NCBI GenBank assembly: GCA_041689935.1
Contig: JBDNFI010000033.1
Location: 3,797-67,796, forward strand
Length of the DNA stretch: 64,000 nucleotides
From: CAXBDP01 sp041689935
GTDB taxonomy: Bacteria; Bacteroidota; Bacteroidia; Cytophagales; Cyclobacteriaceae
Direction of reading: 5' to 3'
Shown: piece after piece, positions 25,363 through 34,990 of the stretch
Numbering within the stretch: position 1 is the first letter of the stretch
How the letters are laid out: each line of letters starts with the position of its first letter
Program-made: the position numbers and the translations under genes
The notes under the pieces: generated by a model
Seen by the model: only the letters and a program-made list of their open reading frames with translations
What the model was told of the DNA's origin: nothing
Database searches by the model: none

Positions 25363-25731
25363 ATGAATACTTCCCCACTTTTCATTTCTTTTTACTTCTG
25401 GCTAATGATAAATATAGCTAGCCCGGATATAAGCTTTCATGAGGGACGTGCACATGACTTTGGTGAAGTGAAGGTGAATACAAGCACAAAGCACCGCTTC
25501 AATTTTGTAAATGCGGGAGATTCTTCGCTAAAGGTCTTAAATGTGACCACAACGTGTGGATGTACCATTGCAGAATACTCTAAAAGTGTTGCGCCAAGTG
25601 ATACAGGTTTTGTGGATGTGGTGTATGCAGCCGGCAGCTCAGCAGGAGTTTTCAAAAAATACGTGATGGTCATGACCAACACCAGCAACCAGGTAGATAA
25701 GCTTACCATATTTGGGAAAGTAGTGCAGTAG
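25363..25731 (+). CDS. DUF1573 family exported protein
   Basis: A 122-aa exported protein with a short signal. The DUF1573 immunoglobulin-like pattern is clear: HDFGEVKVNTSTKHRFNFVN, then VTTTCGCTIAEYSK with the conserved Cys-Gly-Cys, and a closing strand KLTIFGKVV. Short single-domain copies occur beside secreted-peptide and propeller genes in Bacteroidota, which fits this place at the end of module 3. Biochemical function is unknown. Confidence 0.88.
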   Translation: MNTSPLFISFYFWLMINIASPDISFHEGRAHDFGEVKVNTSTKHRFNFVNAGDSSLKVLNVTTTCGCTIAEYSKSVAPSDTGFVDVVYAAGSSAGVFKKYVMVMTNTSNQVDKLTIFGKVVQ

Positions 25732-25956
25732 CTATTCTAATTTGAAAGCTGAATGGTAGCCTATAGGGCAAAATGCTTCAATGAACCCGAATGTTTTGAA
25801 AAGTAAAAAGGCTTCTTACCGTCCAAATTTTTACTAAATCTTGATCAGGCATTATTCCTTTTTTCAAACCACTGGAATGCTTCATTTCACAAGCATTTCT
25901 ACGCATTGTATTGGTAACAAGGGTATTGTTGCAGGTTTTTTGAATCTGCCTAAAAT

Positions 25957-27222
25957 TTACAACCTCGCATCCACTTTATCTTTCGGCAACATCCCTTTAA
26001 TATCGAATACCACAGAATAGGTATTCTTCAGCGCATCGATATCAAGCGTTTTAAACTCATCATGAGCTACTGCTAGGATTATCGCATTGTATGAGCCAGT
26101 TGGCTTGTCTACGAGGGTGATCCCATATTCATGTTTTACCTCTTCTTTGAGGGCATACGGGTCGTACACATCCACTTGCATACTGAAATTACTCAATTCT
26201 TTTACGATATCTACTACTTTGGTATTCCTTATATCAGGGCAGTTTTCCTTGAAGGTGATTCCTAATATCAAGGCTCTTGAGTCTTTAATTTTATCGCCTT
26301 TTTGCACCATCAGTTTCACTACCTTATTGGCTATAAATACGCCCATATTGTCATTGATCCGACGGCCCGAAAGGATCACTTCTGGATAGTAGCCTAGACT
26401 TTCAGATTTTTGTGTGAGGTAATAGGGATCCACGCTTATACAATGCCCACCAACCAAACCCGGGCGGAAAGGAAGGAAATTCCACTTAGTGCCAGCCGCT
26501 TCCAATACATCCAGTGTATCAATTCCCATCCGATCAAAAATCAGTGATAATTCATTCATAAAGCTGATGTTCACATCTCGCTGTGAGTTCTCCACTACTT
26601 TGGCAGCTTCAGCTACTTTCATAGATGCGGCTTTGTGCGTGCCCGCAGTGATGATTTGCTTGTAGAGTTGATCCACCTCCTCTGCAATTTCAGCTGTGGA
26701 GCCGCTCGTTACTTTTTTGATCGTAGGCAAGCGATTTATTTTATCACCAGGATTGATTCGCTCAGGTGAATAGCCGCAAAAGAAATCTTGATTGAATAGC
26801 AGTCCGCTAAACTTTTCGAGCACGGGCACACAATCCTCCTCGGTGCATCCTGGATATACGGTTGATTCATAGATGACCAAATCACCCTTTTTCAGAATAG
26901 TACCAATCATTTCCGAAGCTTTCAGCAAGGGTGTAAGATCCGGATTTTTGAAATCATCGACTGGCGTGGGGACAGTTACAATATATATTTGACAGTCCTT
27001 TAAGTCTTCCAATTGGTCGGTAAAACGTAATTCTTGGGCTTCCTTAAGCTCATCGGTTTCTACTTCCAAAGTCCGGTCGAATCCCTTGTTCAGTTCAACC
27101 ACCCGCTCTTTATTGATATCGAAACCAATTACATTCCGGATTTTGCCAAATTCTACTGACAAAGGAAGGCCCACGTAGCCCAAACCTATTACTCCTATTT
27201 TCTTATTGCTCACTGAAATCAT
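25957..27222 (-). CDS. UDP-sugar 6-dehydrogenase (WbpA/TviB type)
   Basis: A 421-aa NAD-dependent nucleotide-sugar dehydrogenase that oxidises C6 of a UDP-sugar, probably UDP-N-acetylhexosamine, for capsule or O-antigen synthesis. The Rossmann motif is IGVIGLGYVGLPLS. The catalytic Cys lies in GLVGGHCISVDPYYL, and YSPERINPGD is the signature of the TviB/WbpA branch. The C-terminal UDP-binding domain has GITFKENCPDIRNTK. A 177-bp copy of its 3' end exists at 21421-21597. It follows an epimerase gene by 45 bp. Confidence 0.93.
   Translation of the reverse strand: MISVSNKKIGVIGLGYVGLPLSVEFGKIRNVIGFDINKERVVELNKGFDRTLEVETDELKEAQELRFTDQLEDLKDCQIYIVTVPTPVDDFKNPDLTPLLKASEMIGTILKKGDLVIYESTVYPGCTEEDCVPVLEKFSGLLFNQDFFCGYSPERINPGDKINRLPTIKKVTSGSTAEIAEEVDQLYKQIITAGTHKAASMKVAEAAKVVENSQRDVNISFMNELSLIFDRMGIDTLDVLEAAGTKWNFLPFRPGLVGGHCISVDPYYLTQKSESLGYYPEVILSGRRINDNMGVFIANKVVKLMVQKGDKIKDSRALILGITFKENCPDIRNTKVVDIVKELSNFSMQVDVYDPYALKEEVKHEYGITLVDKPTGSYNAIILAVAHDEFKTLDIDALKNTYSVVFDIKGMLPKDKVDARL
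25961..26137. repeat. 177-bp direct repeat, parental copy
   Basis: Identical to 21421-21597 except one silent change, offset 4540 bp, same orientation. It is the 3' end of the intact dehydrogenase gene. Confidence 0.95.
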
Positions 27223-27242
27223 GAATCTCGTTGAATTTTACG

Positions 27243-28268
27243 CTACAGCTCATTTTTGTAATACTCCTTGTACCAATCTACAAATTTGTTCAGACCTGTT
27301 TCGATACTGGTAGAAGGTTTGAAATCAACCTCCCGCATGAGATCGCCCACATCAGCAAAGGTAGCTTCTACATCTCCATCTTGCATGGGTAAAAACTCTT
27401 TTTTTGCTTCTTTACCTAGGGCTTTTTCTAATACTTGTATAAAAGTTAGTAATTCTACAGGTTGATTATTTCCAATATTAAATAGGCGATAAGGTGCAAA
27501 GCTACTCGATGGGTTTGGTTTGCTTCTATCCCAATTATTGTTCTGCACGGGTGCTTTTGGAATCAATCGTACAATTCCCTCTACAATATCATCTATATAA
27601 GTGAAATCACGTTTCATTTTCCCATCGTTGAATACCGTGATTGGCTCATCATTCAAAATGGCTTTGGTGAAGAGGAAATAGGCCATATCGGGTCTGCCAT
27701 ACGGACCATACACTGTGAAAAAGCGCAAGCCCGTAACGGGTATTTGATACAAGTGAGCGTAGGTATGCGCCATTAACTCATTGCTCTTTTTAGTAGCCGC
27801 GTACAATGATACAGGGTGATCCACGCTATCCAAAGTGCTAAAAGGCATCTTAGTATTTGCACCATACACAGAACTGGACGAGGCAAAAATCAGATGCTTT
27901 ACAGGATAATGACGGCAGCCTTCGAGAATATTTAAAAAACCTTGAATGTTGCTTTCAATATATACATGCGGATTTTCCAATGAATAGCGAACACCCGCTT
28001 GAGCGGCCAAGTGAATAACGTATTCAGGATGTTCGCTTTTGAATACCTCCATTACAGCTTCGGTATTTTTGAGATCAACATGTTGAAATGAAAAATTCGG
28101 ATTTCCCTTTAACTGATTGAGCCTTGAGTGCTTAAGACTCGTTTCGTAGTAATCGTTCAAATTGTCTAAGCCAATTACTTGCATGCCACGCGCTAATAAT
28201 TGACTACTCAGATGATACCCAATAAACCCTGCGGCACCAGTTACCAATATTCTGGTATTTACATTCAT
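27243..28268 (-). CDS. UDP-glucuronate 4-epimerase-like NAD-dependent epimerase
   Basis: A 341-aa extended short-chain dehydrogenase acting on a UDP-sugar. It has ILVTGAAGFIGYHLS (NAD binding), GLDNLNDYYETSLK typical of the CapI/GAE group, the catalytic Ser region FASSSSVYG and the YxxxK motif YAATKKSNE. The ATG at 28268 (MNVNTRI) fits the family start better than 28307. With the downstream dehydrogenase it forms a two-gene unit for making an acidic or rare sugar. Confidence 0.92.
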   Translation of the reverse strand: MNVNTRILVTGAAGFIGYHLSSQLLARGMQVIGLDNLNDYYETSLKHSRLNQLKGNPNFSFQHVDLKNTEAVMEVFKSEHPEYVIHLAAQAGVRYSLENPHVYIESNIQGFLNILEGCRHYPVKHLIFASSSSVYGANTKMPFSTLDSVDHPVSLYAATKKSNELMAHTYAHLYQIPVTGLRFFTVYGPYGRPDMAYFLFTKAILNDEPITVFNDGKMKRDFTYIDDIVEGIVRLIPKAPVQNNNWDRSKPNPSSSFAPYRLFNIGNNQPVELLTFIQVLEKALGKEAKKEFLPMQDGDVEATFADVGDLMREVDFKPSTSIETGLNKFVDWYKEYYKNEL

Positions 28269-28431
28269 ATTATTTATAACGAACAATTTTAATGCAATTA
28301 ACGGCAAAAATAGAAAAAAGCAGATACGTTAGGGCAATTCTATTTCTATGTAATACTTCTCCCGCTCAAATAGATTAGTTAAATTTCAAAAAATTAAGTC
28401 TTACCTTAAGCTCGTAAATACAATTTGAAAT

Positions 28432-29733
28432 ATGATGATGAAACAAAAATTTTTAGTCTTGGGAATGGCTTGCCTACTTTTTAGTGGCACTTCCTATGCG
28501 CAACAAAATCCTAAGGTGTTTAAGGGAGCCACGATCCATACAGTTGCTGGCAACCCCATCGAAAACGGTGTATTGATAGTGCAAAATGGAAAAATTACAG
28601 CGGTAGGTGGTGCCCAAACTACTATACCAGCAAATGCAGAAGTAATAGACGTAAGTGGCAAGGTGATTTTACCAGGCCTGGTTGATACACACACACATCT
28701 AGGCGAGGGCTCCGGTGGCGATGGCTCGTCTGCGCTCAATCCGGATGTTCGCATTTATGATGGAATTGACGCGCGCAGCGACGGCTTCAATAGAGCCTTG
28801 GCTGGAGGAATTACGAGTGTAAATGCGATGCCCGGGTCGGGTCATCTTATGAGTGGACAAACAGTCTATCTGAAAATGCGTGAAGCTCGTACCATTGACG
28901 ACTTGCTCTTAACAAATAGAGAAGGCGTATTTGGAGGAATGAAAATGGCAAATGGGACCAACCCAGTAAGAAATATGGGACCATTTCCAGGAACCAGAGC
29001 CAAGAGTGCCGCTATGGCTCGTGATTTATTTGTGAAAGCACAAGAATATAAAGCCAAAGTAGAAAAGGCGGGAGGTGATGCTGCCAAAATGCCCGAGAGA
29101 AGTCTTCAAATGGAAGCGGTAGTGGAGATTTTAGACCGTAAGCGGATTGTCCATTTCCACACGCACCGTCACGACGATATTATGACAGCTCTTCGCTTGT
29201 CGCAGGAATTTAACTTTCGAATTGTATTGCACCATGTAAGCGAGGCTTGGAAAGTAGCTGAGGAAATCGCCAAAGCAGGAGCGCACGCTTCTATCATTTA
29301 CCTTGACTCCCCAGGAGGAAAATTGGAGGCGGTAGATTTACGCCCAACCAACGGAAGAGAGCTGGAAAAATACGGGGCTAATGTTGCTTTCCATACCGAC
29401 GATGGTATTTCTGATTCACGCTTTTTTATTAGACAAGCCGCATTTTCTGTGAAAGAAGGGATGTCCAAAAAAGCAGCCATAGAGGCACTCACGATTGCTG
29501 GAGCCAGAATGATGGATCTCGATGATCGTATCGGATCCTTAGAAAATGGCAAAGATGCAGATTTTATCATCTTATCTGGTGATCCTTTTAGTGTGTACAC
29601 TCGCGTAGAGCAAACTTGGGTAGAAGGACTTAAGAGATTTGATCTAGCCAATCCCGAAGATAAAACCTGGGCGACTGGAGGATACGATGTATATAGATCA
29701 ATTATGCATATTCATCATCACCTTGAAAACTAA
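28432..29733 (+). CDS. Secreted amidohydrolase with intact metal site
   Basis: A 433-aa exported member of the metal-dependent amidohydrolase superfamily (imidazolonepropionase-like group). It has a signal peptide ending near SYAQ. The TIM-barrel ligands are all visible: HTHLG after GLVD, the His cluster VHFHTHRHDD, LHHVSEA and the Asp/His set in AFHTDDGISD. The outer beta-sandwich has GSLENGKDADFIILSGDP. The substrate is unknown; amide, imide or peptide-like compounds are handled by relatives. It is followed 10 bp later by a paralog without metal ligands. Confidence 0.92.
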   Translation: MMMKQKFLVLGMACLLFSGTSYAQQNPKVFKGATIHTVAGNPIENGVLIVQNGKITAVGGAQTTIPANAEVIDVSGKVILPGLVDTHTHLGEGSGGDGSSALNPDVRIYDGIDARSDGFNRALAGGITSVNAMPGSGHLMSGQTVYLKMREARTIDDLLLTNREGVFGGMKMANGTNPVRNMGPFPGTRAKSAAMARDLFVKAQEYKAKVEKAGGDAAKMPERSLQMEAVVEILDRKRIVHFHTHRHDDIMTALRLSQEFNFRIVLHHVSEAWKVAEEIAKAGAHASIIYLDSPGGKLEAVDLRPTNGRELEKYGANVAFHTDDGISDSRFFIRQAAFSVKEGMSKKAAIEALTIAGARMMDLDDRIGSLENGKDADFIILSGDPFSVYTRVEQTWVEGLKRFDLANPEDKTWATGGYDVYRSIMHIHHHLEN

Positions 29734-29743
29734 GAACTTGAAA

Positions 29744-30964
29744 ATGAAGAAATTTAATATATATAAAATTACGAGCATCCTATTGCTGGCTCTACTGCCC
29801 GTTGTAGCATCTGCCCAAATTGCCGTGAAAGCAGAAACCATTTATACCATGGAGGGCGATGCCATAACCAATGGTGTTATTTTAATTAAAGATGGCAAAA
29901 TCCAGCAAGTTGGTACGGCTGCTCAGGTGAATATCCCATCAGGCTACGAAGTGTACGAAGCCAAAGTAGTAACACCGGGCCTAGTAGATGGGCATTCGGT
30001 AGTTGGCTTAGCCGGAATCCTAAACACGCCTGGCGATCAAGATCAACTTGAGAAATCGTCACCAATACAGCCTGACTTGAGAGCGATTGATGCATATAAT
30101 CCAAGAGAAGCGTTGGTAGCTTATGTGAGAACTCAGGGCATTACCACCATACACACAGGCCATGGAACGGGAGCGATTATCAGTGGCCAAACGATGATTG
30201 CAAAAACCGTGGGAGATAATATAGAAGAAGTAACGCTAGTGCCTGAAAAAATGCTTGCCATGACTTTGGGTACAATGACTACCAGTAATTTCAGTTCCCC
30301 GGGCACAAGAGCCAAGGTAGTAGCGATGCTTAGAACTGAATTGCTCAAAGCTCAAAGTTATCTTAAGAAGATGGAAGATAGCGATGCAACCAAACATCCT
30401 TCGAGAGATTTGAAAATGGAGGCGCTTGTAAGACTTCTGAAAGGCGAAACTAAAGCGCTCATCACGGCAAATACTGCCACAGATATTCAAGCCGCTCTTC
30501 GATTGGCCGAAGAATTTGGTTTCAAATTGGTCTTAGATGGAGCTGCCGAAGCGTATGATTATATTGAAGAAATTAAAGCTTCAAGAGCAGAAGTTACCAT
30601 TCATCCTACTATGGCTCGTTCTTATGGGGACATGAAAAATATGAATATGGAAACAGCGGGTAAATTAGCTAAAGCAGGTATCCCGGTGAGTTTGCAAAGT
30701 GGTTTCGAAGCATACGTGCCAAAGACCAGGGTCATTCGTTTTGAAGCTGCGGAAGCCGTGAAATTTGGTATGGATTATAACGACGCGTTGAAATCTATAA
30801 CCATCAATCCAGCCAAAATTCTTGATATTGATAATAGAGTGGGTTCTATAAAAGCTGGAAAAGATGCTGACTTGGTGTTATACGATGGCGATCCATTTGA
30901 GTATCTAACCAACGTATGCATTGTAATGATTAATGGACAAATAGTTGAATCCCAATGTAATTGA
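29744..30964 (+). CDS. Secreted amidohydrolase paralog lacking metal ligands (pseudoenzyme)
   Basis: A protein of about 406 aa with signal peptide (to VVASAQ), starting at ATG 29744. It aligns along its length with the preceding amidohydrolase, but the ligands are replaced: HTHLG becomes HSVVG, HFHTHRHDD becomes ITANTATD, LHHVSEA becomes LDGAAEA and AFHTDDG becomes SLQSGFE. The fold-closing segment GSIKAGKDADLVLYDGDP is kept. It is likely non-catalytic and may form a heteromer with its partner, by analogy with paired amidohydrolases; that is inference. A terminator follows. Confidence 0.9.
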   Translation: MKKFNIYKITSILLLALLPVVASAQIAVKAETIYTMEGDAITNGVILIKDGKIQQVGTAAQVNIPSGYEVYEAKVVTPGLVDGHSVVGLAGILNTPGDQDQLEKSSPIQPDLRAIDAYNPREALVAYVRTQGITTIHTGHGTGAIISGQTMIAKTVGDNIEEVTLVPEKMLAMTLGTMTTSNFSSPGTRAKVVAMLRTELLKAQSYLKKMEDSDATKHPSRDLKMEALVRLLKGETKALITANTATDIQAALRLAEEFGFKLVLDGAAEAYDYIEEIKASRAEVTIHPTMARSYGDMKNMNMETAGKLAKAGIPVSLQSGFEAYVPKTRVIRFEAAEAVKFGMDYNDALKSITINPAKILDIDNRVGSIKAGKDADLVLYDGDPFEYLTNVCIVMINGQIVESQCN

Positions 30965-30987
30965 TTGATCAGGAAATCTTGAATAGA

Positions 30988-31014
30988 AAAGGAGGTGAGT
31001 AGCCTCCTTTTTTT
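30988..31014 (+). terminator. Terminator after the amidohydrolase pair
   Basis: An 8-bp stem (AAAGGAGG / CCTCCTTT) with a 7-nt loop is followed by a T run. It also lies just 18 bp from the 3' end of dnaX on the other strand. Confidence 0.88.
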
Positions 31015-31031
31015 ATGCCTTCACCGTAATA

Positions 31032-32776
31032 CTAATACTCCGTATCCAAGCCAAATTTATCAGCCATTTCTCTAAGCAATGGATGCTTATCTAATAGGAA
31101 AGTAAACTTCTCAGAGCTCGTATAGGGTCTACGCTCTTTCGCTTCTTGTTCATTGATTTCAGCTTCAATCACAAGGCTTCTATTTTGATTGTGATGTTTC
31201 ATGTGCTCCATCAAATCTACTTTGAAATCTTCAAGTAGGCCTTCTTCAATTTTATTAACCAGCCGTATTACAAGGGTAGATTCTCCCTCAAGTCTAATTT
31301 TTTTGTTGGCAAATGTTTGGATCAGTGCCTTGCCATTATCTTTTCTTTTTTCGAAAAACTGAAACCAGGTTTCCTGCAATTTATCGAAAGTCAAAGGCAG
31401 ATTTTCGGTTATGTCTAGGCTAGAGCTTTCTTCCTCTTTCAACTCGTTTGCAGCTAATTGAGCCGCATAGTTTTGCGAGGGCATTGTGGGAATTTTATTT
31501 AAAGAAAGATTTACCTTCTTCTTAACAGGTGGATTTACAACTGGAGTTTGAGCGGAAGGTGCGGGAGGATTAATTTCTATTTTTTGTCCATCTAAAGACT
31601 TGTCTGAGGAATCATCAGAGTGGTCAGCTATTTTTTTTTTAATGCCGGCTCCGATGGAGCAAGAGAAGCAAGTTGAATAGCCTCTTTTACATGGGCCATT
31701 TTCAACAAGTAAATTTCCAAATGCAATCGCTGATTTCGGCTGGCCTTATAATGCAAATCACATTGATTAGCCAAATTAATACAGCTCAACAAAAATGAGA
31801 TGGAGGTCTTCTGTGACTGCTGAATATACAGCGCCTTCACACCATCGCTCATTTCTAAAAGCTTATGCGTGCGCTCATCTTTACACACCATCAGATTCCG
31901 TAAATGCTCCGCCAACCCAGTAATGAAATGATGGCCATCAAAGCCTTTCTTTAAGATGTCATCCAGTGTCAATAGAATCGCTGAATTATCTCCAACCAGC
32001 AATTGATCTGTCGCCGCCAAATAATAATCATAATCTAAAATATGGAGGTTTTCGACTACTCTTGCATATTTCACCTTCCGGTCGGAAGAATAGGTTACAA
32101 TCAAATCAAAAAGCGAAAGGGCATCTCTAAGGGCACCATCTGCTTTTTGAGCGATTAGGTGCAAGGCTTCATCTTCAGCTTCGATTTTTTCCTGAGCTGC
32201 AATAGCACGCAAATGCACCACGATTTCCTTTACTTGTATGCGATTGAAATCAAAAATCTGACATCTCGAAAGGATGGTAGGAATGATTTTGTGCTTTTCG
32301 GTCGTTGCCAATATGAAAATGGCATAAGAAGGAGGCTCCTCTAAAGTCTTCAAAAAAGCATTGAACGCTTGGTTTGAAAGCATGTGAACCTCATCAATTA
32401 TATAGATTTTGTACTTGCCATTCTGCGGCCCATAGCGTACCTGATCCACCAGATTTCGAATGTCTTCCACCGAATTATTAGAAGCCGCATCCAACTCTCG
32501 AATATTAAGCGAGGAACCTGTATTGAAGCTTAGGCAAGAGTCACACTCATTGCAAGGCTCCATTTCTGAGGATGGGTTTTTGCAATTAATAGTTTTGGCT
32601 AGAATCCTCGCGCAGGTAGTTTTGCCTACGCCTCTCGGCCCACAAAACAAGAAAGCTTGAGCGAGTTGGTTATTTTGGATTGCATTTTTTAAGGTGGTAG
32701 TGATATGCTCTTGACCTACTACCGAAGAGAAGGTTTTAGGGCGATATTTTCTAGCCGAAACAACAAAATTTTCCAT
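31032..32776 (-). CDS. dnaX: DNA polymerase III subunits gamma/tau, with internal slip site
   Basis: The clamp-loader ATPase. The first 382 codons hold the AAA+ region: Walker A FCGPRGVGKTT, the zinc cluster with Cys in INCKNPSSEMEPCNECDSC, Walker B YIIDEVHML, LKTLEEPP and SRCQIFDF. They end in ALKKK and TAG (31628-31630) right after ten A residues. The remaining 199 codons lie in the -1 frame, open from the A run through IADHSDDSS to FGLDTEY, and encode the tau C-terminal part. A -1 shift or RNA-polymerase slippage at the run would give about 581 aa, a normal tau length; no shift gives a gamma-like product. Confidence 0.93.
31631..31640 (-). promoter_or_regulatory. A10 slippage site in dnaX
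   Basis: On the coding strand, ten A residues (frame 0: TTA AAA AAA AAA TAG) precede the stop. The tau frame is reached by re-reading one A. Homopolymer slip sites in dnaX are known from E. coli (ribosomal) and Thermus (transcriptional). Confidence 0.75.
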
Positions 32777-32895
32777 CGCTGCAAGATAAAGAAAATGGCT
32801 TCAAATTGGAGCCTTTATAGGTGAAATTTGAAAGTAGAAATTTTGATTGTCAAATACAGCAGCCTATTCCTCCCGCTTTATTACCTGACAATAAA

Positions 32896-32929
32896 AAAGC
32901 GATTGACTCAAATTTGAATCAATCGCTTT
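32896..32929 (-). terminator. Terminator of nfu
   Basis: An 11-bp stem (AAAGCGATTGA / TCAATCGCTTT) encloses a further palindromic core (TCAAATTTGA). It is followed on the minus strand by a T run and lies 24 bp past the nfu stop. Confidence 0.85.
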
Positions 32930-32952
32930 CAATAAAGTATTTTGCTTTTGTC

Positions 32953-33537
32953 TTACACTCCTTCAGCTACCACTTCTTTTACTTCATTTGGCAGCATTCT
33001 TTTCAAGAGATTTTCTATACCTGCCTTTAACGTAACAGTAGATGACGGACAACCGCTGCATGAACCTTGAAGCAGTACTTTTACGGTGCCATCCGTGAAG
33101 GAATGAAATCCTATAGCGCCGCCATCTTGCTCCACTGCAGGGCGAATATATTCATCCAATATCCCTTTGATTTTCTTCACAGTTTCCGAATCACTTTCTT
33201 CAAAAAGAGGATCCTTAGTCAAATCTTCTTGAATCACTGCTTGACCCGATTCAAGATATTTTTTCACGTGATCTTTAATAAAATCCTGAACATCGCTCCA
33301 TTCAACGTCAGCTTGCTTGGTGACGGTAATAAAATTACTCATCACAAAAACACGTTCCACAAAAGCATAATTGAAAAGCTCTTGTGCCAAGGGACATTTT
33401 TCTGCGCTTTCAAGTGTTGGATAATCAAAGCTCATCGCTTCGGGCACCAACATGAAATTGGCCACAAATTTCAGGGAATTTGGATTTGGGTTTGATTCCA
33501 AATAAACGGTAACCGCTCTTTTATATTCTTTTAACAT
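32953..33537 (-). CDS. NifU-like Fe-S scaffold/carrier protein (Nfu)
   Basis: A 194-aa iron-sulfur carrier. The N-terminal Nfu_N domain (residues 8-95, YLESNPNPNSLKFVANF, VFVMSNFITVTK) is joined to the C-terminal NifU domain (about 115-190) with EQDGGAIGFHSF and the cluster-binding CxxC in GSCSGCPSSTVTLKAGIE. It works in the cytoplasm, passing clusters to apo-enzymes. It is flanked by the symporter gene 57 bp upstream and a terminator downstream. Confidence 0.95.
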   Translation of the reverse strand: MLKEYKRAVTVYLESNPNPNSLKFVANFMLVPEAMSFDYPTLESAEKCPLAQELFNYAFVERVFVMSNFITVTKQADVEWSDVQDFIKDHVKKYLESGQAVIQEDLTKDPLFEESDSETVKKIKGILDEYIRPAVEQDGGAIGFHSFTDGTVKVLLQGSCSGCPSSTVTLKAGIENLLKRMLPNEVKEVVAEGV

Positions 33538-33594
33538 GGGAATTCATTTTTATGAACAACAAAATCAAGCTTAATTAGTTCTTTTCTTTGCAAA

Positions 33595-34908
33595 TTAGGC
33601 TGTCTTATCAGATTCAACATTTTCATAGCCTGGAGTAGTGGAAGTGTCGAGCATATCCTCGCTATGAGCTACTACCATCGTTACAGTAGCATCTCCTGTT
33701 ACGTTCACCACAGTCCGGCACATGTCTAGCGGCCTATCTACTGCAAGTATCAAGGCCAAGCCTGCAGGATCCAGTCCGACAGATTCTAAGACGATGATAA
33801 GCATAATGATGCCTGCACTTGGCACTGCGGCAGCTCCTACTGAAGCTAGTACGGCTGTAAGTAAGATGGTGATTTGCTGCCCGATGCTTAAGTCAAGGCC
33901 AAATGCTTGTGCGATAAATACTGCCGACACGCCTTGGTGGATACTTGTGCCATCCATATTTATGGTAGCTCCCAGCGGGAGGACAAAGCTTGATATCTCT
34001 TCCTTTACTCCTAGGTTTTTCTCTACACAATCCATGGTTACTGGTAAAGTGGCCGCACTGGAGCTCGTAGAGAATGCCAGGATTTGAGCAGGTAATATGG
34101 CCTTAAAGAAGCCGAAATAGCTCGTCTTGGTGAATAGTTTGAAAATGATTGGATACACTACAAAAACCATCATGGCTAACCCAAGAATCACATTACCACT
34201 ATATACACCTAGCGCGCCTAGTAAATTAAGATCTAAATTTAAACTGGCTAGCAGGGCAAAAACTCCTAGAGGTGCGTACATCATAATGAAATCTACGATT
34301 TTCAAAATGATGGTATTTGCACCATCAAAAAAAGCCTTGACACCTGCTACTTTTTTGGGTGGCGACATAACCATGGCTACTCCAAATAATATTGCGAAGA
34401 ATATTACTTGTAGCATGTTGGTGTTATTAGTAAGTGCGAAAAATAGATTGTCAGGCACAATATTTACTAAGGTGTCTAAAGGGCCTGCATCTACGACACC
34501 CTCCGCGCCTTGAATTCTAGTGTCCATATCTGATGCATAAGCTTCTCTTAATTCCTCCCGTTTGTTTGGGTCTAAGAATTTACCGGGCTTAATCAAATTA
34601 ACCGAAACCAGTCCAATTACAACAGCAATTACTGTTGTGGATAGATAAAAAATGATGGTCTTGCCACCTATTCTGCTAAGTTTAGAAACGTCCGTCAGGT
34701 TAGATATCCCATCAATTAGGGATACTAATACCAATGGGATAGCGATGAGCTTAAGTGAATTTATAAATATGGTACCGAATGGTTTTATCCAGTCAGCAGT
34801 AAAATCTACCAGTCCAAATGACGGCGCAACTAGACCCCAAACTAATCCTAAGCCCATACCAATGAGTATTTTGGCATATAAAGGCATAGATTTTTTTTCC
34901 TTCAGCAT
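33595..34908 (-). CDS. Dicarboxylate/amino acid:cation symporter (DAACS family)
   Basis: A 437-aa inner-membrane transporter with about eight transmembrane helices and two re-entrant loops. Family marks are SLKLIAIPLVLVSLIDGIS, the serine-rich loop AFSTSSSAATLPVTMDC and the substrate/Na+ region LGATINMDGTSIHQGV, with DRPLDMCRTVVNVTGDA near the end. It takes up glutamate, aspartate or C4-dicarboxylates with Na+ or H+; the exact substrate is not decided. The acidic tail is unremarkable. It stands as a single gene upstream of nfu. Confidence 0.94.
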   Translation of the reverse strand: MLKEKKSMPLYAKILIGMGLGLVWGLVAPSFGLVDFTADWIKPFGTIFINSLKLIAIPLVLVSLIDGISNLTDVSKLSRIGGKTIIFYLSTTVIAVVIGLVSVNLIKPGKFLDPNKREELREAYASDMDTRIQGAEGVVDAGPLDTLVNIVPDNLFFALTNNTNMLQVIFFAILFGVAMVMSPPKKVAGVKAFFDGANTIILKIVDFIMMYAPLGVFALLASLNLDLNLLGALGVYSGNVILGLAMMVFVVYPIIFKLFTKTSYFGFFKAILPAQILAFSTSSSAATLPVTMDCVEKNLGVKEEISSFVLPLGATINMDGTSIHQGVSAVFIAQAFGLDLSIGQQITILLTAVLASVGAAAVPSAGIIMLIIVLESVGLDPAGLALILAVDRPLDMCRTVVNVTGDATVTMVVAHSEDMLDTSTTPGYENVESDKTA

Positions 34909-34990
34909 ATTTTTAATCTAAGTAGGCAACAAATAGAGATACAAAATTTTGTGATTGTTTAGTTTTTTGAAATGCAACCAACCAACAGGC

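Noticed and set aside
31032..31484. A separate 150-aa gene downstream of dnaX
   Set aside because: Its frame is open upstream all the way to the A10 run, and the sequence is the expected tau C-terminus, so it belongs to dnaX.
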